Source: Alphaproteobacteria bacterium
GTDB taxonomy: Bacteria > Pseudomonadota > Alphaproteobacteria > Pelagibacterales > Pelagibacteraceae
Assembly (NCBI GenBank): GCA_016870175.1
Contig: VGCG01000004.1
Span: forward strand, 1 to 54,675
DNA length: 54,675 bases
Direction: 5' to 3'
Notes under the pieces: generated by a model
The model's database searches: none
Told to the model about the DNA's origin: nothing
What the model saw: only the letters and a program-made list of their open reading frames with translations
Shown: piece after piece, positions 28,091 to 35,209 of the stretch
How the letters are laid out: each line of letters opens with the position of its first letter
How positions within the stretch are numbered: the first letter of the stretch is position 1
Program-made: the position numbers and the translations under genes

Positions 28091-29791
28091 ATGAATGCTG
28101 AAAATTGCAAAAATCTCTTGGAATTATTTTATCGTCAATATAAAAATCAAAATGAAAATGAAATTTTTTTACAATCATTAAAAGATTCTAAAAAATATTT
28201 TACATGGCATGATACATATCAAAATATTATAAAATTAGCTCAAGCGTTATCATTAATCATTAAAAAACAAGATAGATGTTTATTGATCTCAGAAAATAGA
28301 CCAGAATGGTTAATCTCAGATTTAGCTATTATGTTTGCAAACGGTATAACAGTTCCAGCATATACTACTTATGTAGAAAGAGATTATGAATATATAATTA
28401 ACGATTGTAAACCATCAGTAATAATTGTCTCAGATCAAATTCAATTTAGCAAAATAAAAAAAATAGTAAAAGCAAAGCCATTTATAAAAGCTGTTATTAC
28501 TTTTGAGGATATAAAAGATATTGATGTTGAACTAATTAATACTCAAAAGATTTTCGATGAAAAAAAATTTATAAAAAAAAGTTTTGAAAATTTAGACATC
28601 AAAAGGACTGACATAGCTTGTATAATTTATACATCAGGTACAGAGGGAAATCCAAAAGGAGTTATGTTAAGTCATGGTGGGATATTGAATAATTGTGAGG
28701 GATCTATTTTAATGCTTGAGGAAATAATTTCAAATAAAGCAAAATTTTTAACTTGGTTACCGCTATCTCATTCTTATGAGCATACTATTCAATTTATTCA
28801 AATAGCTGTTGGAGCTAAAGTTTTTTATGCAGAAAGTATAGATAAATTGATTAAAAACATGAACGATTGTAATCCCAATATAATGACTGCAGTACCTAGA
28901 TTTTATCAAAATTTATACCAGAAAATCAATTCAAACTTTGACAAAATTAAAGGTCTAAAGAAAATTTTAATCAACAGAACAATAATTTTAGGAAAAAAAA
29001 AATTATTTAAAGAAAAAACTTCTTTTTTTGAGGTTATACAAAATTTTATTTGTGAATACTTGGTTAGAAAAAAAATCAGAAATCAATTTGGTGGATCTTT
29101 AAAAGCCTTCATATCCGGTGGGGCTCCATTAGATAAAGAGATTGGTATCTTTTTAAATGCGATTGGTTTACCAACACTTCAAGGTTATGGTCTTACAGAA
29201 ACCTCACCTGTTGTAAGTTGTAATCCCATCAACGATATTAGAATTGATACGGTAGGACCTCCATTTAAAGGGAACCATGTCAAAATTACAGATGAAAATG
29301 AAATAATTGTTAAAGGTGAAAATGTAATGCTCGGCTATTGGAACAAAGAAGAAGAGACAAATCGAGTATTAAAAGATGGTTGGTTATATACAGGTGATAT
29401 TGGTCACTTTGAAAATAATTATCTGAAAATTACTGGCCGAAAAAAAGATATTTTAATAACTCCAGGTGGAGAGAATATTTCTCCTGTAAAAATAGAAAAC
29501 TATCTAATTAAAATTGATTTTGTAGAACAAGCTCTCATTTATGGTGATGGTAAACCATATTTAGTTTGTTTGCTAACTATTTCAAAAGAATATAAAAATA
29601 TTTCTAATGAATTAATTTTAAAAGAAATAGAAAAAATAAATAAAAATTTAACAAAGATTGAAAAAATAAAAAAATTTTTAGTTATTGATGATCAATTTAC
29701 CATTGAGAATGGGATGATCACACCGACATTAAAATTAAAAAAATATAAAATAATTCAAAAATATAAAAATCAACTTGAGAGTCTTTATTAA
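28091..29791 (+). CDS. Long-chain acyl-CoA synthetase (AMP-forming, FadD-like)
   Basis: The enzyme activates a carboxylic acid with ATP through an acyl-adenylate to acyl-CoA. I start at the ATG at 28091 (MNAENCKNLLELFYRQY), 566 residues; the frame is open to 28055 but that would run into the tRNA. The ANL motifs are present: A3 IIYTSGTEGNPKGVMLSHGG, A5 LQGYGLTETSPVVSCNP, A7 GWLYTGDIGHFE and A8 GRKKDILITPGGENISP. The C-terminal catalytic Lys (A10) lies near the TPTLKLKKY end. Long-chain specificity is inferred from similarity to FadD/ACSL-type enzymes; the substrate is not proven. It has no close operon partner. Confidence 0.88.
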   Translation: MNAENCKNLLELFYRQYKNQNENEIFLQSLKDSKKYFTWHDTYQNIIKLAQALSLIIKKQDRCLLISENRPEWLISDLAIMFANGITVPAYTTYVERDYEYIINDCKPSVIIVSDQIQFSKIKKIVKAKPFIKAVITFEDIKDIDVELINTQKIFDEKKFIKKSFENLDIKRTDIACIIYTSGTEGNPKGVMLSHGGILNNCEGSILMLEEIISNKAKFLTWLPLSHSYEHTIQFIQIAVGAKVFYAESIDKLIKNMNDCNPNIMTAVPRFYQNLYQKINSNFDKIKGLKKILINRTIILGKKKLFKEKTSFFEVIQNFICEYLVRKKIRNQFGGSLKAFISGGAPLDKEIGIFLNAIGLPTLQGYGLTETSPVVSCNPINDIRIDTVGPPFKGNHVKITDENEIIVKGENVMLGYWNKEEETNRVLKDGWLYTGDIGHFENNYLKITGRKKDILITPGGENISPVKIENYLIKIDFVEQALIYGDGKPYLVCLLTISKEYKNISNELILKEIEKINKNLTKIEKIKKFLVIDDQFTIENGMITPTLKLKKYKIIQKYKNQLESLY

Positions 29792-29895
29792 TTTTTATAA
29801 ATCCTCTATATTATTTGCATAAATATTAACTATTTTATTGATTTCAATTAAGCTATTTAAAAATTTTTTTATAATTTAAGTTTCTAATTAAAGAT

Positions 29896-29924
29896 TTGAC
29901 AGAGCTAGTATAAAAAAATAAAAA
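29896..29924 (+). promoter_or_regulatory. Sigma-70-type promoter for the small basic-peptide ORF
   Basis: Consensus TTGACA (29896-29901) and TAAAAT (29919-29924) are separated by 17 bp, an unusually good -35/-10 pair for this A/T-rich stretch. It lies 52 bp before the ATG at 29976 and after the acyl-CoA synthetase stop at 29791, so the small ORF has its own transcript. The stretch 29792-29895 shows nothing else. Confidence 0.6.
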
Positions 29925-29932
29925 TAATATAA

Positions 29933-29955
29933 AAGCGAATCAACATGATTCGTTT
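29933..29955 (+). promoter_or_regulatory. Leader hairpin upstream of the small basic-peptide ORF
   Basis: CGAATCA (29936-29942) and TGATTCG (29946-29952) are exact reverse complements around a 3-nt loop, and the stem extends by G-T and two A-T pairs to 29933 and 29955. It lies between the promoter and the Shine-Dalgarno AAAGGAG (29963-29969). It may stabilise the 5' end or control translation. Confidence 0.5.
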
Positions 29956-29975
29956 AACTTTAAAAGGAGCTAAAG

Positions 29976-30029
29976 ATGGCTGCAAAAAAAAAGAAGTCTA
30001 AGAAAAAAGCTAAAAAAAGAAGAAGATAA
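29976..30029 (+). CDS. 17-residue lysine/arginine-rich small protein
   Basis: An ATG with an excellent Shine-Dalgarno (AAAGGAG, 6 bp before) opens a 17-codon ORF ending TAA, encoding MAAKKKKSKKKAKKRRR. Thirteen of 17 residues are Lys or Arg, resembling basic tails of histone-like or ribosomal proteins, but no complete family is recognised. It has its own promoter (29896-29924), a leader hairpin and a strong terminator (30050-30090), so the transcript would be about 160 nt. It is convergent with the CarD-like gene, whose N-terminus is also Lys-rich. It might bind RNA or DNA; alternatively the RNA itself may be the product. The ORF is supported by its signals but not by homology. Confidence 0.6.
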   Translation: MAAKKKKSKKKAKKRRR

Positions 30030-30049
30030 TAATTTCTTATCCTTTAATC

Positions 30050-30090
30050 AAAAGCGCTTCTCACCATTTTCTAGGTGAGAGGCGTTTTTT
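30050..30090. terminator. Strong rho-independent terminator (bidirectional) between small ORF and carD
   Basis: The left arm 30050-30065 pairs with the right arm 30074-30089 around an 8-nt loop. The core CTCACC/GGTGAG is extended by T-A, C-G and G-C pairs and by an A-run opposite a T-run, with two wobbles. The plus strand ends in TTTTTT (30085-30090), and the A-run on the left gives a U-tract on the minus strand as well. So it can end both the small-ORF transcript and, in reverse, the carD transcript, although the latter ends inside its stop region. Confidence 0.85.
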
Positions 30091-30931
30091 ATTCATCTGA
30101 AGGTTCTTCTTCAGTTTCGGCAATTGGATCCTCCTCCGTAGCCTCATTTATAGTTGTTTTTGGTACGTCAACATTAGACTTTGCTTGACTATCTAAATTT
30201 CTTTTTAATATTTTGTCTAATTTTTTTCGTGTATCTTCTATTGATAAATTTAAAACAATTTGAAATTCTGCTAATATTCTTTCATAGGCTTTTTCAAACA
30301 ATTGTCTTTCACTATAAGATTGATCAACCATAAGATCATCACCTTTGTTAAGATCTCTAACCACTTCAGCAAGTTCGTATATTTTTCCTGATGAAATCTT
30401 AGCTTCATATTCCTGAGCTCTTCTGCTCCACATCGACCTCTTTATTTTTGGTTTACTTTTTAAAATTGAAATACATTTATTAACTTGATTGATTGTTGCT
30501 AATGGTCTTAAATGCGATTGTTTATTAACTGGTACCATTCCGTTAGCTTTATCTTTTTCGAAACGAATTGTATAAGTTTCAACATCAATACCACCTATAT
30601 TTATTTTTTTGAATTCTGTAATTTGACCTACTCCATGCTTTGGATAAACAACATAATCTTTAATTTTATATTCTCTTTTTTCAGTGCCCTGTTTTTTTAC
30701 TTTTTGAATTTCAGGTTTTAGCTCATTGTTTTTAGAAATTCTTAAATTATCTATTTTATTTTCATCAAAAATTTTTTCTGGTGCTGAAGTTTTTTCTATT
30801 TTTAACTGTTCAGTTTGTTTAGTTTTTTTTATTTTAATTACTTTTATTGGAGTAATTTTTTTTTTAACTTTTTTTTTAGGTTTACTTTTAAAGATTTTCT
30901 TTAAAATATTTTTCGTACTTATTTTTCTCAT
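30089..30931 (-). CDS. CarD/CdnL-family transcription factor with basic N-terminal tail
   Basis: CarD-like proteins bind the RNA polymerase beta subunit and stabilise open promoter complexes, notably at rRNA promoters. The CarD core starts at [20 protein letters not shown] and continues with [19 protein letters not shown] (Tudor-like RNAP-interaction domain), followed by a helical DNA-binding part with [21 protein letters not shown]. About 85 residues of Lys-rich tail ([11 protein letters not shown] and similar) precede it. I use the ATG at 30931 (280 residues), which overlaps fdxA by 44 bp; the frame is open to a GTG at 30973 with no better signal. Neither has a strong Shine-Dalgarno, so the start is uncertain. 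The C-terminus is acidic. Confidence 0.8.
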   Translation of the reverse strand: MRKISTKNILKKIFKSKPKKKVKKKITPIKVIKIKKTKQTEQLKIEKTSAPEKIFDENKIDNLRISKNNELKPEIQKVKKQGTEKREYKIKDYVVYPKHGVGQITEFKKINIGGIDVETYTIRFEKDKANGMVPVNKQSHLRPLATINQVNKCISILKSKPKIKRSMWSRRAQEYEAKISSGKIYELAEVVRDLNKGDDLMVDQSYSERQLFEKAYERILAEFQIVLNLSIEDTRKKLDKILKRNLDSQAKSNVDVPKTTINEATEEDPIAETEEEPSDE

Positions 30932-31214
30932 CTTTAAATTTTTCGTGATCCGAAGGAGGATCTTTTTTTTCACTAATATTTGGCCAGATTTCTGAATATT
31001 TTTTATTAATTTCTAACCACTGTTCACTACCAGGTATAGTGTCCGGTTTTATCGCCTCTACTGGACATTCTGGTTCACAAACGCCACAATCTATACACTC
31101 ATCAGGTTTAATTACAAGCATATTTTTTCCCTCGTAAAAACAATCTACAGGGCAAACTTCTACACAATCCATCAATTTACATTTGATACAATTTTCATTA
31201 ACAATATAAGTCAT
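30888..31214 (-). CDS. fdxA: 7Fe-8S type ferredoxin (FdxA)
   Basis: The 108-residue ferredoxin starts [29 protein letters not shown], the characteristic FdxA N-terminus (Cys set for the [3Fe-4S] and part of the [4Fe-4S] cluster), followed by [16 protein letters not shown] for the second cluster. The C-terminal region [17 protein letters not shown] is also typical of the alphaproteobacterial protein. Its redox partner is unknown here. It shares one base with the TerB-like stop (TAATG at 31212-31216) and its end overlaps the carD start; fdxA next to carD is a common alphaproteobacterial arrangement. Confidence 0.92.
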   Translation of the reverse strand: MTYIVNENCIKCKLMDCVEVCPVDCFYEGKNMLVIKPDECIDCGVCEPECPVEAIKPDTIPGSEQWLEINKKYSEIWPNISEKKDPPSDHEKFKDEKNKYEKYFKENL

Positions 31215-31618
31215 TACAGATTCTGATTTTTAATTTTATCCTTAATATCACCCATAGTTTTACTATCAATGTATAATAATCCCGCAAGTCTACTCATCAG
31301 GTTAGTTTCATAAATATCAGCATTTTTATTTGAATAAACAACCCTCCAGAGAGATTCAACAATGTTAATTTTTTCTTTCACAGATAAGTTTTTTATTTCT
31401 CTAGTAAAATCTAAAATCTGATTTGAATCTTCTTCAAGAATTTTTGATTTTTCGATAATTTGATTTAATTTATTTTCGTTTGCGCCAAGTTTTAATAGGG
31501 TTTTTTCAATAATTATTCGTTCTTCACTAGTGAAGTTTTCGTCAATTTTTGCTGCATGAATTAATAAAGCTGAAACTTTAATTAAGAAAAGGTCCTCAAT
31601 TTTTTCTTTTAAAAACAT
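31214..31618 (-). CDS. TerB-like helical protein
   Basis: The protein of 134 residues is all alpha-helical in appearance. It has the TerB-like pattern [32 protein letters not shown] near the N-terminus and a repeat-like second half ([30 protein letters not shown]). TerB-domain proteins were first linked to tellurite resistance, but chromosomal single-domain members have no established function and no other ter gene is nearby. It lies 6 bp after the helicase gene and overlaps fdxA by one base, so it is in the helicase-terB-fdxA-carD operon. Confidence 0.65.
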   Translation of the reverse strand: MFLKEKIEDLFLIKVSALLIHAAKIDENFTSEERIIIEKTLLKLGANENKLNQIIEKSKILEEDSNQILDFTREIKNLSVKEKINIVESLWRVVYSNKNADIYETNLMSRLAGLLYIDSKTMGDIKDKIKNQNL

Positions 31619-31624
31619 AAATTT

Positions 31625-34093
31625 TTAAAGATTTAAATTTTTTAGTATTTTGAAAGGATTTTCACTATGTACATTATTTGAAGTTATTCTTTTAAATGAT
31701 TTGATAGGACTGTATTTAAAGAATATCTCATTTTCCTTTTCGATAATTTTGTAACCCATGCTAGGTAAAATTTTTTTGAAGCTTTCTTTGCTACAACCCA
31801 GTAAATTTAACATTTCTGGTATCACCTTAACTTCTTTTGTATTTGATTTCATTATTAACAAAAATAGTCTTTCTAGAATATCTATCCTAATAAAAAAATT
31901 CTCAAATTTTTCAAATCCACAAAGTAACATAAAATTCTTGTCAGTATAATTTTTATCATCTAAAAAATTTAGTCCAAATAGTGGTGGTTTGAGACTCAAA
32001 TATTTTTGATGAAAATTTTTCCATAATAATGTTCTTAATGAAACAGCTTCAGGTTTTATTAGCTTAAACAAGAATATATGATATCTTCCAAATTTTACAC
32101 CTAACCTTCTTAAAATTTTTCTATCTTCTTGATCAAGTATGTTAAGATAATTGGATACCTGTTCTCTTTTTAAGACACCATTGTTTTCATACAATTGATA
32201 CGCAAGAGCTTTAATGGATGTTTTTTTTTCTTTAAGATTTTTTAAATCTATAAGATTTTTTAAAATGATATTTATTTTATTTTCCATCCATCTATTTAAA
32301 TAGTTATTAAGTTTTTGTTTTTGAATTTCATCCAAAGTTTCATCAACAATTAATTCAAAATTTGGTTTTAAATAATCTTTTCCAGAAGTTAATCTAGCAA
32401 TAGCAAACTCATTCCAATATATTTTACCATCCTCTTTAAGTTCTATAGAATTAGTATCAATAATTGTTTGAATTCTTTTTTCAAGTTCAGGCCCTATAGT
32501 TTGTCTAGCCGCTTTCTTTAATGACTTAATATCAGTTTCTAATGAACCCTGTGTTAGATCTATCTGCAGTTTTAAACCATTTATTTTACCAATAAATTGA
32601 TTGTCAATTATGACATTGTTATTTTGTAAAATCTCAGTTTTAAATTCCATATCTTGTTTCAAACCTCTTGCGAGAATACTAGCTCTTTTATCAATGAATG
32701 TTTTTGTAAGTTCTTCATGTAGCCTATCGGAAAGTCGATCTTCTAAAAGTTTTGTTTTTTCAACCCAATATTTTTGGTTTTCCACCCAATTATTTTTATT
32801 TGAAACATATGACCAAGTTCTAACATTTGCAATTCTATTTGATAAAGAGTCTACATTTCCTTCTAATTTATCAAGTTTCATAAACTGTATTCTCATAAAA
32901 TCATCAGTAATTTTTGATTTTTTACTAATTAAAAACTTAAATACATTTTCAATTACCTCATAATGATTTCCATATGTCTTTTTCGCAAAATCAGGAATTT
33001 GGCAACATTCCCAGAGTAAACTAAGAGTAATTTTATTAAATTCTAAATTAATGAAATTCTTATCTTTTAAAAAATATTTTAGTGCTTTTTCATCTTCACA
33101 TTCATGAATTTTTTTTAGCCAAGTCATTTGAGGTTTTTCCTCTAAAGATTTGATTAAACTTAATGGGTTATTAAAATTAAGATTTGAATTTCGCCAAAAT
33201 AAGGTTCTAATTTCCTCGAATTTGTGGGTTTCTAATAGTTGAATATCCTCTGGGATTATTTGGCTACAATCACCAGTTATACCAAAATTTCCATCGTTTA
33301 AGTACCTACCAGCTCGACCCGCTATTTGTCCTATTTCAGATAAAGTTAATTTTCTTAATTTTTTTCCATCAAATTTTTTAAGACTGGAGAAATAAACAAA
33401 ATCTAAATCCATATTAATACCCATACCGATAGCATCAGTAGCAACTAAAAAATCAACATCACCTGATTGATATAAATTAACTTGTGCATTTCTAGTTTTT
33501 GGACTGAGAGATCCCATCACGATTGCTGCCCCACCTTTTTGTCTTCTAAGCAACTCAGCAATCGCATAAACTTCTTCAGCAGAAAAAGCAATTATGGCGG
33601 TTTTTCTGTTTATTCTTGAAACTTTTTTATGTCCTATGTAAGTTAGCTTTGATAACCTATTTCTATTTATGAACTCAATATCATCATCTAATTTTGAGAT
33701 TATATTTTTTATAGTATTTGATCCCATAAACATTGTTAATTTTTTTCCTCGCATATTTAAAAGTCTATCAGTAAAAATATGTCCACGTTCATGATCTGCG
33801 CACATTTGTATTTCATCAATACCTACAAATTCAAAATGCTTATCAATAGGCATTGACTCAACTGTGCATAAAAAATACTTAGCTTCTGGTGGAATTATTT
33901 TTTCCTCTCCAGTAACTAAAGCAACATTATTAAAATTGATTTTTTTAATTATTTTTTCATAAACTTCTCGGGCTAAAAGTCTTAAGGGAAAACCTATCAT
34001 CCCAGTGTCGAAATCAAGCATTGTTTCGATTGCTAGGTGGGTCTTACCAGTATTTGTGGGACCTAGGACTGCTATAATTTTATTTTTAGACAT
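31625..34093 (-). CDS. Suv3/MgpS-like superfamily 2 ATP-dependent helicase
   Basis: The 822-residue helicase has SF2 motifs: Walker A GPTNTGKTH at residues 11-19, the DEAH-type box IDEIQMCAD, motif III-like FMGSNT, FLVATDAIGMGINMD (motif V) and IGQIAGRAGR (motif VI). This matches the Suv3-type RNA helicases that assist RNA decay in mitochondria and that many alphaproteobacteria encode next to fdxA. The long C-terminal part (residues 430-822) has no motif I can place. RNA as substrate is inferred. It is the first gene of the operon with the TerB-like gene, fdxA and carD. Confidence 0.85.
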   Translation of the reverse strand: MSKNKIIAVLGPTNTGKTHLAIETMLDFDTGMIGFPLRLLAREVYEKIIKKINFNNVALVTGEEKIIPPEAKYFLCTVESMPIDKHFEFVGIDEIQMCADHERGHIFTDRLLNMRGKKLTMFMGSNTIKNIISKLDDDIEFINRNRLSKLTYIGHKKVSRINRKTAIIAFSAEEVYAIAELLRRQKGGAAIVMGSLSPKTRNAQVNLYQSGDVDFLVATDAIGMGINMDLDFVYFSSLKKFDGKKLRKLTLSEIGQIAGRAGRYLNDGNFGITGDCSQIIPEDIQLLETHKFEEIRTLFWRNSNLNFNNPLSLIKSLEEKPQMTWLKKIHECEDEKALKYFLKDKNFINLEFNKITLSLLWECCQIPDFAKKTYGNHYEVIENVFKFLISKKSKITDDFMRIQFMKLDKLEGNVDSLSNRIANVRTWSYVSNKNNWVENQKYWVEKTKLLEDRLSDRLHEELTKTFIDKRASILARGLKQDMEFKTEILQNNNVIIDNQFIGKINGLKLQIDLTQGSLETDIKSLKKAARQTIGPELEKRIQTIIDTNSIELKEDGKIYWNEFAIARLTSGKDYLKPNFELIVDETLDEIQKQKLNNYLNRWMENKINIILKNLIDLKNLKEKKTSIKALAYQLYENNGVLKREQVSNYLNILDQEDRKILRRLGVKFGRYHIFLFKLIKPEAVSLRTLLWKNFHQKYLSLKPPLFGLNFLDDKNYTDKNFMLLCGFEKFENFFIRIDILERLFLLIMKSNTKEVKVIPEMLNLLGCSKESFKKILPSMGYKIIEKENEIFFKYSPIKSFKRITSNNVHSENPFKILKNLNL

Positions 34094-34166
34094 TTCTATC
34101 TTTGGTATATTTTTTTTTTAACCTACCATATATTGTTACTGTTAAAGAACAAAAATAGGCTAAAAC

Positions 34167-34253
34167 ATGACCGAATCGGCAGATAATAAGTTCTCATTTG
34201 CTATAAATTTTTTTGAAAAACATAAATCTAATAATTTACATGACATTAATTAA
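34167..34253 (+). CDS. Possible 28-residue ORF in the helicase/thioesterase spacer
   Basis: An ATG at 34167 opens a 28-codon frame (MTESADNKFSFAINFFEKHK and eight more residues) ending TAA. No Shine-Dalgarno or promoter is obvious and no family is recognised. It lies opposite the upstream region of the helicase gene and downstream of the thioesterase. The rest of 34094-34321 is A/T-rich without other structure. It may be chance. Confidence 0.2.
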   Translation: MTESADNKFSFAINFFEKHKSNNLHDIN

Positions 34254-34321
34254 AAATTTTTAAAAATTTCAATGAGGTAAATAATTTTCAATTTTTTTTA
34301 CAATATTTTACTTAATTGATT

Positions 34322-34735
34322 TTAAGGGGAAGTTTTCATTTTTAAAATTTTCCATATGCCTGCTGCAGATGCAATAATTCTCTTTTTACATTTTAGTTCA
34401 CAATTTAAAAATATTAAAGTTTTTGTTTTTTTTAATATTTTTGTTAATCCAATAATCTCATCTCCAGCTTTAGAAGTATCAATAAATTTTATATCCAGTG
34501 AAACAGTTACACAGACAAAATCCTTTGCAACTCTATGCGCCGCAGTTCCACAGCCAGAGTCTATTAGAGCAGCTAAATAACCTCCATGGGTTATCTTGAC
34601 TGCATTTAGGTGATTTTTATTTATAAAAGATTTAAATTCATATTTTTTTTTTGATATAGTTCTAAATAGCAAGCCTCCATTATGTTTAACAAAACCAGGT
34701 TTAGTGCTTATCTGCTTAAATTTATGACCTATCAT
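34322..34735 (-). CDS. PaaI-family hot-dog thioesterase
   Basis: The 137-residue protein has the hot-dog thioesterase pattern HGGYLAALIDSGCGTAAHRV (a conserved HGG followed by the acid-containing helix), with VTVSLDIKFIDTSKAGDEIIG as the long strand pair. PaaI/YdiI-type enzymes hydrolyse aryl- or acyl-CoA thioesters; the substrate is not predictable from sequence. It lies 4 bp after a possible 32-codon ORF and 116 bp from tRNA-Arg, in the same orientation. Confidence 0.85.
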   Translation of the reverse strand: MIGHKFKQISTKPGFVKHNGGLLFRTISKKKYEFKSFINKNHLNAVKITHGGYLAALIDSGCGTAAHRVAKDFVCVTVSLDIKFIDTSKAGDEIIGLTKILKKTKTLIFLNCELKCKKRIIASAAGIWKILKMKTSP

Positions 34736-34739
34736 TTTT

Positions 34740-34838
34740 TTAAAAAATAAAAGTTAAAATTAATAAAATTATTAAGATAGCTATAAAAAAATATTTAACT
34801 GATTTTTGTATTGATAATTTTAATATCCAATCTAACAT
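34740..34838 (-). CDS. Possible 32-residue single-pass membrane peptide
   Basis: A 32-codon ORF (start at 34838, stop at 34740-34742) encodes MLDWILKLSIQKSVKYFFIA plus a hydrophobic stretch IILLILTFIF, so one transmembrane helix is likely. It lies between tRNA-Arg (13 bp upstream) and the thioesterase gene (4 bp downstream) on the same strand. No clear Shine-Dalgarno is seen and no family is recognised; A/T-rich DNA makes such hydrophobic ORFs common by chance. Confidence 0.3.
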   Translation of the reverse strand: MLDWILKLSIQKSVKYFFIAILIILLILTFIF

Positions 34839-34851
34839 TAAACCTTTCTTT

Positions 34852-34928
34852 TGGTGGACCGCCCAGAACTCGAATCTGGAATTTCCCGGTTCGTAGCCGA
34901 GTGCCTTATCCAATTTGGCCAGCGGTCC
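34852..34928 (-). tRNA. tRNA-Arg, anticodon ACG
   Basis: A 77-nt tRNA on the minus strand with an encoded CCA (34852-34854). The acceptor stem is GGACCGC/GCGGTCC. The anticodon stem CTCGG/CCGGG encloses the loop CTACGAA, giving anticodon ACG (34892-34894), expected to be edited to ICG and read CGN codons. The T arm is CCAGA-TTCGAGT-TCTGG. It stands alone in the spacer between the thioesterase and aceE. Confidence 0.97.
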
Positions 34929-35130
34929 ATTAATTAATATATTTATATATCAAATTATTATTTTGTTTAACTTATATAAATTTATTTGAAGTTTTTACAA
35001 ATAAACAAAAAATTAATAATTTAAATTGATCTACCTGAATTTTGCTTCTTTAAAATTAATAATTTTTGTTAAAAAAGTTAATATTATACATAAGCGACAT
35101 ATAAGATCGTCAAAAAAAGCCTTGAAATAT

Positions 35131-35178
35131 GTTAAAATACATAAAATTTATTAATTGTGTTAAGATATATAAAATTTA
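35131..35178. repeat. Direct repeats upstream of aceE, possible operator
   Basis: GTTAAAATACATAAAATTTA (35131-35150) and GTTAAGATATATAAAATTTA (35159-35178) are 20-bp direct repeats with two mismatches, 28 bp start to start. The second ends 31 bp before the aceE ATG at 35210. This could be a regulator site or a tandem promoter. The rest of the 34929-35209 spacer shows nothing I recognise. Confidence 0.4.
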
Positions 35179-35209
35179 ATGGTCTTCAATTGTATAAAGC
35201 TATTTTAAA

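Noticed and set aside
31214..31618. Tellurite-resistance system
   Set aside because: Only a single TerB-like protein is present, with no terC, terD, terZ or other ter gene; it is in a helicase-ferredoxin operon instead.
34167..34253. 28-codon ORF as a confident gene
   Set aside because: It has no Shine-Dalgarno, promoter or homology; it is kept only as a low-confidence feature.
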